Assembly (NCBI GenBank): GCA_964457585.1
Contig: CAYWFU010000053.1
Coordinates: forward strand, 1 to 20,104
Length of the DNA stretch: 20,104 bases
Direction of reading: 5' to 3'
DNA from: CAYWFU01 sp964457585
GTDB taxonomy: Bacteria; JACRDZ01
Each line of letters opens with the position of its first letter. Positions within the stretch are counted from its first letter, which is position 1. The notes below the pieces were generated by a model. It was not told the origin of the DNA. It made no database searches and saw only the letters and a program-made list of their open reading frames with translations. Positions 1-7,100 of the stretch are shown here, piece by piece. A program made the translations under genes and the position numbers.

Positions 1-69
1 TTTTTAAAAAAATTCCAAAATTGATTTGACCCAGTCTGTAAACTGCAGGGTATTCCTGGCACTTCCAGA

Positions 70-160
70 TAAAAACTAAAAAATGTCACGAAGTGACACC
101 TGAATTTTGATTTTTGATATTTAAATTTTAATTTTACACCTAAAAAGTTAGTCAACTTGA
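70..160. repeat. Partial copy of the 4699-4917 fold-back element
   Basis: These 91 bases match 4821-4912 with one single-base length difference in a T run and one substitution. The shared segment contains the hairpin TGTCAC-GAA-GTGACA and ends in TAAAAAGTTAGTCAACTTGA, which corresponds to the right terminal arm of the element at 4699-4917. The left half of that element is absent here: bases 1-69 do not resemble it, and I see no gene in them. This is therefore a decayed or half copy lying beyond the 3' end of the regulator gene. Confidence 0.85.
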
Positions 161-170
161 CTACATTATT

Positions 171-193
171 GCCCGATGAATCGGGCGACTACA
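171..193 (+). repeat. Single REP-like hairpin with GACTACA tail
   Basis: The hairpin GCCCGATGAATCGGGC (171-186) is followed by GACTACA. It belongs to the REP-like family seen at 3631-3711, 6389-6533, 7018-7073 and 12164-12221. No inverted partner lies beside it. Its tail supplies the TAG stop codon (complement of 189-191) of the minus-strand regulator gene. Confidence 0.8.
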
Positions 194-3100
194 AAATTTC
201 TTCATACATTTTTTTCATCTCCGCAGATGGCTCTATGTTCAATCGTGCTAATAATTTTTCTTCGCACTTTTTATATATTCCTATTGCCTCAACTCTCTGA
301 TTTGAATTTTTATGGCATTTCATCAGATTGTAATATATTTTTTCTGCCAATTCATCTGCTTCAATTCCTTTTTTGTAATATTCGATTGCTTTACTATAAT
401 TTTTTTCTTTCTCATAATATTTCCCAAGTGTGTCTATACACTTCAGATATTTTTCGCAAAGCTTTTCTCTCATCTCTATTGCCCAGATTTCATCAATATC
501 CTCTTTTAAAAATATTCCTTTGTAAATATTTATTGCTTTTTCAATTTTTTCTATATCCTGATTTATTTCTGTTATCTGCCGTTCAAATGCCCATATATCT
601 ACCCAGCATATATTCTGATTTAAAGTTAATTTTCTATCTGTAAGTTCTATTGAATTTTTGTATCCTAATATTTCTCTCAATCTTATCAATGTAATTGTAA
701 AACTTTTATCTGCTGCGTCACCATCTGCATCAGGCCATAGCGCATCTGATATTTTCTGCTTATTTACACCTCTTCCTCCGAATGCAATCAAACATTTTAA
801 CATCTCAAGAGGCTTTGCAGGCGCTTTGCCTGAGAATTGCAAAGGTTTGTCATCTATTAATATTCCGAATCTGCCGAATGTATATATTTTGATTTGCCAC
901 GGCCAGTTTTCGATTTCAATTGGCGGATTTTCAGGAATGAGATTACGTTTGCGGATAAGCATTTGTGTGTATTCGGGTTCAATATTATTTTCTAATGCTA
1001 TCACGCAAAGCCTGGTCATCATTTTGGGGTACCAGCAAAAGGGATAGTAAAAATATTCATTTTCTTTTCCAATTTCTATTGCTTTGCGAAGAAAATTAAG
1101 CCCTTTATTTTTTTCTCCTTCTTCAAGATAAAAATATGCTTTGATAAGATAATACTGAAATTTTAAAATTTTACTCTTCATTCGAAAGATAATCCCGTAT
1201 GCTTCATCAAGATGAATATAAGCTTTTTTTTTATCACCTTTTTCATATAAAATATGTGATATCCCAATATGTGCAAATATTTCAGGCCAAATATATCCCA
1301 TTTCAAGAGAAACCTGCAGCATGCATAAAAAGTAATTTTCTGCCTCTCTGATTTTCCCTTCTAAAAATTTTATCCAGCCATATATATTATAATATACAGA
1401 AAGCTCCATGTTATTATTGGTTATCACTATTTTTTTTAAATATTCTTTACCTTTATCATCAATTCGTTCAAATCCTCCGCTTATACTCTGTGCACAAATA
1501 AATAACAATGGCATTGTTATAAAATGTATATTATTTTCATAAGATATTTTTAAACCCACTTTTGCAGTATTTAGAGCTTTTTCAAAAGATCCAATAAAGA
1601 AAAAATATTGTGATTTTGCAAAGTAAAATAATATTAAATTCATACTGGATATATCTCTAATATGAATTATTTTTTCAAGTGAATTAATAATTATTTCTGC
1701 ATCCGGAAAAAATCCTGTATATGAATACCACATTAACAAATTACTTCCAACATGAAGTTTCACATTATTGTTGGTAGTATTATTAAAAACTTGATATGCT
1801 TGTTTCAATAATATGTCAAAAATAGGATGGTCAGGTTGTGTCATTGATAATGCAAAGAAAAAACTTGAAACAATTTGCTCTTCGATCTTCCCGGGAAGCA
1901 AAACAGGTTCGTTCTTCTGTAAATTACTATATATATCAATCCACTTATCAAATTGCTTAAAATCTTTATGTTCCATTGTAATTGCATTAACAACACCAAT
2001 GATTGAAAGTATCATGCCCAATTTATCATTTATACTTTCAAATTTCTTAAATGACTTATCAAAAAGAACAATACTTTCTGTAGGATTAAAAGCAAGTTTT
2101 GCCGCGCCATTCCAATATAATAACCATGCACTATTTTCAATTAAATCTTTCGGTATTATCTCAAGCCATGATAATAATGATTTTATTCTGCCCTGCGACA
2201 TAAGTGTTTGAGCATATTGCATTATTATTCCAATAATTCCTTCCCAATCTTTTGTGTTTGCTAATAGATATACAGCATCTTCTATCTGTCCTTTTTCTGC
2301 AAGAAGTTTTCCGGCTTTTAATTGTAAATCTTCCTGTTCTTTAAATGTTAATGTTTTTCGAGCTTTTGTGATTAAAAATTCTCTGAATAATGCGTGATAT
2401 TCATATCCATCTTCTTTTTTCCTTGTAAAAAAGTTGTTGTTTGACAGGTCTTGTAAAATTTTCCCCGATTCTTTTATCCCTGTTAGTTTTTCTGCTATAT
2501 CAGGTGTTATATTATTTAAAAAGGATGTCTTTATAAGAAATTCCTGCATTTCTTTATCCATTTTATTAAAAACTTCTGCTAAAAAATAATCAAATATTGG
2601 GGTATCTTTTGTTATTTCATCCAAATCGCCAATCCATCCCGAATTGCTGCGTTCTCGGCGATTTTTCTCCTCCACCGTACTGGGTAAGTACGCTTCCGTC
2701 GAAAAATCGCCTGCGGCCTTGCACTTCAGACGGCTTGGCGATTTTCCTGAAAACTGTTCCTCTGTATTTAGTTTTCTTATTCTCTCCTGTATCAAAATTA
2801 TCCCAGCTATCCAGCCATCTATTTTTTTATGTATTGATTCAATACATTCTTTTTTTATATTTTCTATACCCGAAAATTTGAAAATTTTTTCTGTTTCAAG
2901 CAGACTGAATTTAATGTCATCCCATGTTATATTTTTTATTTTATTTTCCGCATAGAGACGGGATGCTTCTTTGGGAGGAGACTTTCGGCTTATAAATATT
3001 ACTCTTATTCCATCCGGCAATTCTTTTAAACCTTCTTGAATTATTTCATGCAGTTGAGATTGTTCAGGGATTTCCTGATAATTGTCGAATACAATATATG

Positions 3101-3473
3101 CCGGTGTTTTAAGAAATGTATAAAGGTCTCTGAAATACCTACGGGTAAAGTTTAATATTCCAGGTTGATATTCGGGTGTTAGAATTGGCAGTTTCTTTTT
3201 TTTCCTCGGAAAACTTTTTTTAACCGCAAGCCCCAGATAATAAAAAAATGATGCAAGATCATCATCCCCTTGATCAAGTTGATACCAAAGACATGGCAGT
3301 TTGTTTTCTCTGATAAAACTTGTAGCAAGGCTTGTCTTGCCGGAGCCAGCAGGAGAAGATATCCAGATAATGGGATATGAAGGATCAATAAACATTTTAA
3401 AAAGATTAGATCGTAAAAATATTTTAGCAGCACATGGAATACTTATTTTAGCTGGATATGTTGTTTGTTTCAT
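189..3473 (-). CDS. MalT-like STAND ATPase regulator with SARP/BTAD DNA-binding C-terminus
   Basis: Large signal-integrating transcriptional activator of 1094 residues. The N-terminal NTPase has a Walker A motif, SSPAGSGKTS (about 39-48), and a Walker B-like IVFDNYQEI (about 127-135), as in MalT/LAL regulators. A long helical TPR-like middle (about 390-840) follows. The C-terminus is not a LuxR helix-turn-helix: residues about 858-955 look like an OmpR/SARP winged helix (FGRFGILIDDKPL, then SDALWPDADGD), followed by a bacterial transcriptional activator domain (BTAD) to the end. By family analogy, ligand or partner binding to the repeats would control ATP-dependent oligomerization and activation of target promoters; the ligand is unknown. 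Residues about 243-284 are encoded by an inserted palindromic element (see 2623-2745), in a linker after the NTPase core. The ATG has an AGGTG-like ribosome site. The stop codon lies in a REP tail. No obvious target operon adjoins it. Confidence 0.9.
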   Translation of the reverse strand: MKQTTYPAKISIPCAAKIFLRSNLFKMFIDPSYPIIWISSPAGSGKTSLATSFIRENKLPCLWYQLDQGDDDLASFFYYLGLAVKKSFPRKKKKLPILTPEYQPGILNFTRRYFRDLYTFLKTPAYIVFDNYQEIPEQSQLHEIIQEGLKELPDGIRVIFISRKSPPKEASRLYAENKIKNITWDDIKFSLLETEKIFKFSGIENIKKECIESIHKKIDGWIAGIILIQERIRKLNTEEQFSGKSPSRLKCKAAGDFSTEAYLPSTVEEKNRRERSNSGWIGDLDEITKDTPIFDYFLAEVFNKMDKEMQEFLIKTSFLNNITPDIAEKLTGIKESGKILQDLSNNNFFTRKKEDGYEYHALFREFLITKARKTLTFKEQEDLQLKAGKLLAEKGQIEDAVYLLANTKDWEGIIGIIMQYAQTLMSQGRIKSLLSWLEIIPKDLIENSAWLLYWNGAAKLAFNPTESIVLFDKSFKKFESINDKLGMILSIIGVVNAITMEHKDFKQFDKWIDIYSNLQKNEPVLLPGKIEEQIVSSFFFALSMTQPDHPIFDILLKQAYQVFNNTTNNNVKLHVGSNLLMWYSYTGFFPDAEIIINSLEKIIHIRDISSMNLILFYFAKSQYFFFIGSFEKALNTAKVGLKISYENNIHFITMPLLFICAQSISGGFERIDDKGKEYLKKIVITNNNMELSVYYNIYGWIKFLEGKIREAENYFLCMLQVSLEMGYIWPEIFAHIGISHILYEKGDKKKAYIHLDEAYGIIFRMKSKILKFQYYLIKAYFYLEEGEKNKGLNFLRKAIEIGKENEYFYYPFCWYPKMMTRLCVIALENNIEPEYTQMLIRKRNLIPENPPIEIENWPWQIKIYTFGRFGILIDDKPLQFSGKAPAKPLEMLKCLIAFGGRGVNKQKISDALWPDADGDAADKSFTITLIRLREILGYKNSIELTDRKLTLNQNICWVDIWAFERQITEINQDIEKIEKAINIYKGIFLKEDIDEIWAIEMREKLCEKYLKCIDTLGKYYEKEKNYSKAIEYYKKGIEADELAEKIYYNLMKCHKNSNQRVEAIGIYKKCEEKLLARLNIEPSAEMKKMYEEIL
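2623..2745. repeat. In-frame palindromic insertion element inside the STAND regulator gene
   Basis: This 123-base (41-codon) segment is visibly more GC-rich than its surroundings. It is built from alternating copies of one core: AAATCGCC at 2623-2630, GGCGATTTTT at 2657-2666, AAAAATCGCC at 2702-2711 and GGCGATTTT at 2737-2745. The outer ends are inverted repeats. The middle pair encloses a nested GTACT/AGTAC palindrome at 2678-2692. The length is a multiple of three and contains no stop in the gene's frame, so the regulator reads through it as a basic, low-hydrophobicity linker containing KSPSRLKCKAAGDF and TVEEKNRRERSN. In concept it resembles Rickettsia palindromic elements that insert in genes. 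The exact insertion boundaries are inferred. Confidence 0.75.
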
Positions 3474-3533
3474 TTGAACACCTATAATAATATGATTAGA
3501 AATTATTAATTAGGTCGCTTCGCTTGCAACTTT

Positions 3534-3592
3534 AGGCTGAAGGATAAAGATTTTAACCAATTATTATTATTTTTCTTCAGCCTTCAGTTTTC
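3534..3592. repeat. Fold-back repeat built from the word GGCTGAAG
   Basis: AGGCTGAAG (3534-3542) is inverted as CTTCAGCCT (3575-3583), with an AT-only loop between them and a further CTTCAG word to the right. The same word family occurs in coding sequence of the giant gene (16767-16798 and 18441-19102). It lies upstream of the regulator start at 3473. Bases 3474-3533 hold the regulator leader and nothing else I recognise. Confidence 0.6.
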
Positions 3593-3630
3593 AACCTGAT
3601 ATGTTTTCAATTTCCTATACTTATATTTAT

Positions 3631-3711
3631 ACCCAATGAACTGGGAAACTATATTAATTGTAGTTGCTCGATTCATCGAGCTTATTTAGCCCAATAAATT
3701 GGGCAACTACA
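3631..3711. repeat. REP-like array: decayed forward, reverse, forward hairpins
   Basis: Three units of the REP-like family. The first is a decayed hairpin, CCCAATGAACTGGG (3632-3645), with one mispaired position and the tail AAACTA. The second is the inverted unit TGTAGTT (3659-3665) with GCTCGATTCATCGAGC (3666-3681). The third is a forward unit, GCCCAATAAATTGGGC (3689-3704), with AACTACA. The first two form a REPIN-like pair. Confidence 0.8.
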
Positions 3712-3812
3712 CTTGAATACAAGTATACCGAGCCTAATTTAATCACATAAAATTAGACTATCAAAAAATTTTCGATTTTTTAGTGAAAATTTATAAATTT
3801 ATCAATTTTATA
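3712..3812. other. Gene-free AT-rich spacer with two weak hairpins
   Basis: No gene is visible. Two short AT-only inverted repeats are present: CTAATTT (3734-3740) with AAATTAG (3750-3756), and AAAAAAT (3763-3769) with ATTTTTT (3775-3781). Neither has the GC-rich stem plus T-run of an intrinsic terminator, so no function is assigned. Confidence 0.4.
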
Positions 3813-3998
3813 TTATACTCAAACTAATCAGGTTTGCGAATTTAGAATGCTCATATGTGCTTCAGATTGGAACGATCTGATTGAGCAAAACCACAGGTGT
3901 AGTTTTAACTACATTGAGGATTTTGCGAATGAAGATCGTTTCAAGATGGAGTACAGAGGGGCGTTATAAATTCGCAAACCTGATTAGTTTGAGTATAA
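3813..3998. repeat. 186-bp fold-back element with perfect 32-bp terminal inverted repeats
   Basis: Bases 3813-3844 and 3967-3998 are perfect inverted repeats of 32 bases. The interior is also partly self-complementary: GGAACGATCT faces AGATCGTTTC, GCAAAACC faces GGATTTTGC, and TGTAG-TTTTAA-CTACA forms the tip. The whole unit can fold as one interrupted long hairpin, as expected of a MITE or a structured RNA. The right arm codes for the last 11 residues and approaches the stop of vapC, so either the element inserted at the gene end or the gene end was duplicated in inverted orientation. Confidence 0.85.
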
Positions 3999-4374
3999 CA
4001 GCACCCTTAATTATTTTGAAATGATTATCAAGGGTTAAAATGCCGATGTTATTTTTATTAGCAGAAACAGCGATATAACAGTCGGATAATCCGATTTTAT
4101 ACCCTTTTTTGGATAAGTTAAAAGATAATTCACCGGCCTTTTCCCATAAAAATTTTGATTCTTCTAAAAAATCAAAAATATATAAAAAATCTTTCAAAAC
4201 ATCCATCTCTTTTTTATGTTTGGCATCTTGAAGTAATTCGGCGAGAATTATGCCTATACAGCAAATCTTATCTTCATCTATCCACTTACTTAATGTTTTA
4301 TAATAAGGTTCTTTTTTTCTGAAATATTCTATCCATATAGATGTATCGATAAGAATTTTATCCAATTCTTTCAT
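3964..4374 (-). CDS. vapC: VapC-type PIN-domain ribonuclease toxin
   Basis: PIN-domain endoribonuclease, the toxin of a type II toxin-antitoxin pair; family members cut specific structured RNAs such as initiator tRNA or rRNA using Mg2+ or Mn2+. The four acidic residues of the active site can be placed: D10 in LIDTSIW, E46 in ILAELLQ, D98 in LSDCYIA and D116 in LTLDNHF. At 136 residues it is normal for VapC. Its 5' end overlaps the antitoxin gene by 17 bases, which implies coupled translation. The last 11 residues (ILKLIRFANL and the residue before) are coded by one arm of the 3813-3998 inverted repeat, so the tail may not be ancestral. The catalytic core is complete and the toxin may be active. 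The RNA target is unknown. Confidence 0.9.
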   Translation of the reverse strand: MKELDKILIDTSIWIEYFRKKEPYYKTLSKWIDEDKICCIGIILAELLQDAKHKKEMDVLKDFLYIFDFLEESKFLWEKAGELSFNLSKKGYKIGLSDCYIAVSANKNNIGILTLDNHFKIIKGAVILKLIRFANL

Positions 4375-4567
4375 CCTTATGTCTTAATTCATCCGCTTCT
4401 TTTGTGAATTCCATTTTTCCTGCCATGTCTTTTAATTTTTCTTTCTTTTTTGCTTTTATTTCATCAGTAATAGCTTTTACAACAGCAGCGGTTTTGCTTT
4501 TTGCAGGGACAACTCTAAGTAACTCATCTAAAAATGTATTTGGCAGTGTTATGCAAACTCTTGACAT
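4358..4567 (-). CDS. vapB: VapB-type antitoxin, ribbon-helix-helix
   Basis: Small 69-residue protein just upstream of, and overlapping, vapC. The N-terminus MSRVCITLPNTFLDEL looks like the beta strand and first helix of a ribbon-helix-helix DNA-binding domain. KSKTAAVVKAITDEI is the second helix, and the charged lysine- and glutamate-rich C-terminus would wrap the toxin. It should neutralize VapC and, with it, repress the operon. The ATG is preceded by GGAG with 7 bases of spacing, and a good sigma70-type promoter lies just upstream. The subfamily assignment rests on context as much as on sequence. Confidence 0.85.
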   Translation of the reverse strand: MSRVCITLPNTFLDELLRVVPAKSKTAAVVKAITDEIKAKKKEKLKDMAGKMEFTKEADELRHKDERIG

Positions 4568-4597
4568 AATTTATCTCCATAATTATTTACCATAAAT

Positions 4598-4626
4598 ATT
4601 TTATAGTGTTTACATGCTAAAGTCAA
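4598..4626 (-). promoter_or_regulatory. Sigma70-type promoter for vapBC, with overlapping small palindrome
   Basis: On the minus strand, TTGACT (complement of 4621-4626) and TAAAAT (complement of 4598-4603) are spaced by exactly 17 bases; each matches consensus at 5 of 6 positions. The antitoxin ATG lies about 31 bases downstream of the -10. An imperfect palindrome, ATAAA-TAT-TTTAT (4592-4604), overlaps the -10 and is a candidate site for VapBC autorepression. That role is inferred. Confidence 0.6.
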
Positions 4627-4698
4627 GTTCATTTTTCTAATTTTTTTAATTTCATTAGCGTTAGTACCAGCGATCTATAGTAAGATTAAGAACAACTA

Positions 4699-4917
4699 TT
4701 TACTCAAGTTGACTGACTTTTTTAGTTTTAAGATTAAGAATTAGCAATGATTTATGCATTTAAATCAAAAATCAAATATTAGATATCAAAATTATGGTGT
4801 CCTGCGGACAAATTATTTAATAAAAACTAAAAAATGTCACGAAGTGACACCTGAATTTTGATTTTTGATATTTAAATTTTAATTTTTACACCTAAAAAGT
4901 CAGTCAACTTGAGTAAA
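4699..4917. repeat. 219-bp fold-back element with about 26-bp terminal inverted repeats
   Basis: TTTACTCAAGTTGACTGACT (4699-4718, then TTTTTTAG) is inverted at 4892-4917, differing only by one T in the T run. Inside, AAATCAAAAATCAAATATT faces a related right-hand stretch, GGTGTCCTGCGGACA is itself a hairpin, and TGTCAC-GAA-GTGACA is another. Bases 4821-4912 recur at 70-160. It has MITE-like features but codes for nothing. No clear target-site duplication is visible. Confidence 0.85.
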
Positions 4918-4982
4918 GTTACCAGTTGCAAGTCACCAGTCACCAGAAAAAAAACTGGCAACTGGTAACTGGAGACTTGCAA
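4918..4982. repeat. Fold-back repeat of ACCAGT words supplying the response regulator leader
   Basis: GTTACCAGTTGC (4918-4929) is perfectly inverted at 4958-4969 around an A-run. Repeated CACCAG/CTGG words lie between, and TTGCAAGTC is inverted as GACTTGCAA at 4974-4982. The GGAG at 4971-4974, a good ribosome site 7 bases before the ATG at 4982, belongs to this repeat. Confidence 0.75.
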
Positions 4983-5287
4983 TGTTATACGTAGCTATTG
5001 TTGAAGATAATAAAAAAGCTGGTGAACTCCTTAAGGAATATCTTGCGTCTTGTGATATAAAGGTTACTGCTATTTATACCTCTGGCGGGGAAGCGCTGAA
5101 AGCTGTCCCAGCTCTTCCGCTTCCTGATATTATTCTTATGGATATTGGACTGCCTGATATTTCAGGAGTTGAGGTAACAAAAAAATTAAAAGAAAACTAT
5201 CCTGAACTTGATATAGTTATACAAACAGTATTTGAACATGATTGCATTAATAAAAATAGCGCCTATTCCGTCATGGATTTCTCTTGA
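4982..5287 (+). pseudogene. Truncated response regulator (receiver domain cut short)
   Basis: N-terminal part of a NarL/LuxR-type response regulator. The acidic pocket (E8, D9 in VAIVEDN), the phospho-acceptor D54 in LMDIGLPD and T82 in IVIQTVFE are intact. Homology to a receiver stops near residue 86-87 (about base 5240). From there the frame runs for 14 unrelated residues into sequence that, on the other strand, codes for a histidine kinase. The last beta strand, with its conserved lysine, and the whole helix-turn-helix output domain are missing, so it cannot work as a normal regulator. A good GGAG ribosome site precedes the ATG, so a 101-residue fragment could still be made. It is part of the junction with the kinase fragment at 5234-6282. 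Confidence 0.85.
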
Positions 5288-6282
5288 TATACGTTCTCTT
5301 TCTTCTATAATCTCTTTTTCCTTTTTTAATCCATCTTCTTTTAGACCTATTTTTTCAATCACAATTGATGTTTGATCACTTATCATACTTAAAAGTTTTA
5401 TATCATCACTGCTATACAATTTTTCTGAATATTTATTTTTTAGAATGATTGCTCCTATAGTAACTCCTGAACTTTTAATTGGGATAATAATTCCGGAAGA
5501 ATAATCAAAAGGTAAATCACGAGTTATTGGTAAAAGATAGATTTGTTGAGGGGATTTAATTTTTTTGCCTCTTCAATAAGCTGTATCGGGGCATCTTTAT
5601 TCGGAGTTGTAAATAAAAATATATAACACTCTTTCGGATGAAGAAAATTATTGATTATATCCTTTGTTTTATCAAAAATTGAAAAAATATTCTCAACTCC
5701 AATAAAATAATTTGTTATATTTATAGCTGCATCGCTCAAATTATAAACCTCTCTTTTCAATAACTTTTTCACAAATTGTTTAATTTTATTTCTTATTGGA
5801 ATATAAGCAAAGATAATGAACAATACAGCAACTATAACAGTTTAGGTAATCCCATACCCAACAATACTAACTGTGCTTGAGCTTTTTCATCTGGAGATTT
5901 TAAACTTATAAAACTATGAATCTAATTTTATAACAAGATTTACAGGAACTCCTATTTTAATGTTTTCCGCAAAATATTTTTGCGCTTTCCAGAATTGAGT
6001 AAGAGAATTCCGATCAACGATATAATCTCCGTCTTCTACAAGGTCAAATTCTTTAAGTCTGAAATCACCAATAGCAATAATCTCTTTTCCTATTAATTCT
6101 TCAGACTTTTCAATGTAAAAATCGGATGAAATAGAAGTTATAAACCACTTACTATTTTTAGATTCAAATTTTATTCCAAGATAAGGAGAAAAAAGAAGAG
6201 TAAAAAATCCAATAATAGCAATTGATATGGAGATAATACTAAGTATTAAGTAAAAATATTTTTTCTTATGATTTTTAAACAT
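5234..6282 (-). pseudogene. Broken membrane sensor histidine kinase (GAF and HisKA_3 remnant)
   Basis: Read right to left in repaired frames, this is the front part of a NarX/DegS-like sensor kinase. It starts with a membrane helix (about residues 10-31, ILSIISISIAIIGFFTLL), then a roughly 90-residue extracytoplasmic domain containing KSEELIGKEIIAIGDF, which is PDZ-like. A second membrane helix (VIVAVLFIIFAYI) leads to a cytoplasmic linker, a GAF domain (GIIIPIKSSGVTIGAIIL) and the dimerization motif ERERISREIHDGIGA, whose His is the phosphorylation site. Three single-base frameshifts interrupt it: near 5909-5916, near 5840-5843 in an A run, and in the T7 run at 5560-5566. It ends after about NAIMF at 5234, with no ATPase (HATPase_c) domain. 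It is clearly non-functional as a kinase. Some frameshifts could be sequence errors, but the missing C-terminus could not. Confidence 0.85.
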
Positions 6283-6388
6283 TATATAGGTACCTATTTT
6301 TCATTTAAAAATATTATACCTTGAATCAAATATTAAAACAAAACAAAAAAATCTAAATTTTTAAACAAAAATACCGATATTAAATTAG

Positions 6389-6445
6389 GCTCGATAAATC
6401 GAGCAACTACAATGTAATATGTTGTAGTTGCCCAATTCATTGGGC
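6389..6445. repeat. REPIN-like inverted hairpin pair
   Basis: GCTCGATAAATCGAGC (6389-6404) with AACTACA, a short spacer, then TGTAGTT and GCCCAATTCATTGGGC (6430-6445). It is nearly identical over about 75 bases, flanks included, to the unit at 12164-12221, which indicates recent dispersal. Bases 6283-6388 to its left are AT-rich, hold the kinase leader and show no gene. Confidence 0.85.
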
Positions 6446-6473
6446 GCTTTCAAATTCCTATACTTTAAACTAA

Positions 6474-6533
6474 GCTCGATAAATCAAGCAACTACAATAC
6501 AATATATATATGTAGTTGCCCAATTTATTGGGC
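6474..6533. repeat. Second REPIN-like inverted hairpin pair
   Basis: GCTCGATAAATCAAGC (6474-6489, one G-T type mispair) with AACTACA, spacer, then TGTAGTT and GCCCAATTTATTGGGC (6518-6533). It lies 28 bases after the previous unit and 42 bases before the cytochrome start. Confidence 0.85.
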
Positions 6534-6575
6534 TTGAATAAAACATACAAAATGAAATGGAAAAGGAGAATCTCG

Positions 6576-7007
6576 ATGAAAAAAAAATATTATAACTATT
6601 TAATACTATCTATGTTTATTTTTTCTGTTTTACCATGTAACGCTCAAGAGCAATATGCTGCATTAAGCTCTAAATCTAATACGACTATTTTGAAATCTAA
6701 AATTACCTGCGAGCGAAAAAATGATGATATGGGTAAATGTTTTTCCTGCCATAATAAAAATGGCTGGAAAGATATGAAATATATTCATGGGCCTGTTGTA
6801 ATGAATGAATGCCGCCCATGCCATATTAAACCTAATAATATTAAAGATAAGAAAACTGAAATTGCTTTAAGTAAAAGACCTTGCATATTCTGTCATCAAT
6901 TAAATGAAATTAAAAAAATTCATCCTGATAAATGTGACGATGATGATATAGATTGCAATGATTGCCATGATCCGCATGCTTCAAATGAAAAATATTTTTT
7001 AAGGTAA
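6576..7007 (+). CDS. Exported small tetraheme c-type cytochrome (CXXCH protein)
   Basis: A 143-residue secreted electron-transfer protein. The ATG at 6576 is preferred because GGAG (6565-6568) precedes it by 7 bases and it opens a proper signal peptide: MKKKYYN, a hydrophobic core, then a likely cut after LPCNA. Earlier in-frame starts fall in or next to the REPIN. The mature part has four heme c motifs, CFSCH (55-59), CRPCH (79-83), CIFCH (103-107) and CNDCH (127-131), each exactly 24 residues from the next. Extra histidines in YIHGPV, KIHPDK and DPHAS could be distal ligands. It resembles the doubled-CXXCH or cytochrome c7/c3 type and would be attached to heme outside the membrane. No partner reductase is adjacent, so its electron donor and acceptor are unknown. 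REPIN units flank it on both sides. Confidence 0.88.
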   Translation: MKKKYYNYLILSMFIFSVLPCNAQEQYAALSSKSNTTILKSKITCERKNDDMGKCFSCHNKNGWKDMKYIHGPVVMNECRPCHIKPNNIKDKKTEIALSKRPCIFCHQLNEIKKIHPDKCDDDDIDCNDCHDPHASNEKYFLR

Positions 7008-7017
7008 TTTAAATTAA

Positions 7018-7073
7018 GCCTGATAAATCAGGCAACTACAAAAATTTCAATGTAGTTGCTCGATTTATCGAGC
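7018..7073. repeat. REPIN-like pair after the cytochrome gene
   Basis: GCCTGATAAATCAGGC (7018-7033) with AACTACA, spacer, then TGTAGTT and GCTCGATTTATCGAGC (7058-7073). It begins 10 bases after the cytochrome stop, between convergent genes, so it may also shape 3' ends. No T-run follows either hairpin. Confidence 0.85.
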
Positions 7074-7100
7074 GTTTCAAATTCCTGTACCTTGAATTAA

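Noticed and set aside
176..2955. Several open frames on the plus strand opposite the STAND regulator (such as 176-643, 658-1047, 1813-2211, 2597-2881, 2644-2955)
   Set aside because: They mirror a long, domain-supported minus-strand gene, show no family features, and mostly lack ribosome sites.
3179..3433. Minus-strand frame overlapping the start of the STAND regulator
   Set aside because: Out-of-frame shadow of the P-loop region; the regulator frame carries the Walker motifs.
5186..5419. Small separate minus-strand protein with an HDGIGA motif
   Set aside because: The homology continues upstream through 5523 in the same frame as a GAF domain, so it is a fragment of the broken kinase and not an independent small gene.
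6516..6575. Upstream TTG start for the cytochrome gene
   Set aside because: The first codons lie in a REPIN hairpin and would precede the signal peptide with charged residues. The ATG at 6576 has a proper ribosome site.
6389..7073. REP-like hairpins as ordinary rho-independent terminators
   Set aside because: They lack a following T-run, occur upstream of genes as well as downstream, and share a conserved AACTACA tail, so a dispersed repeat family explains them better.
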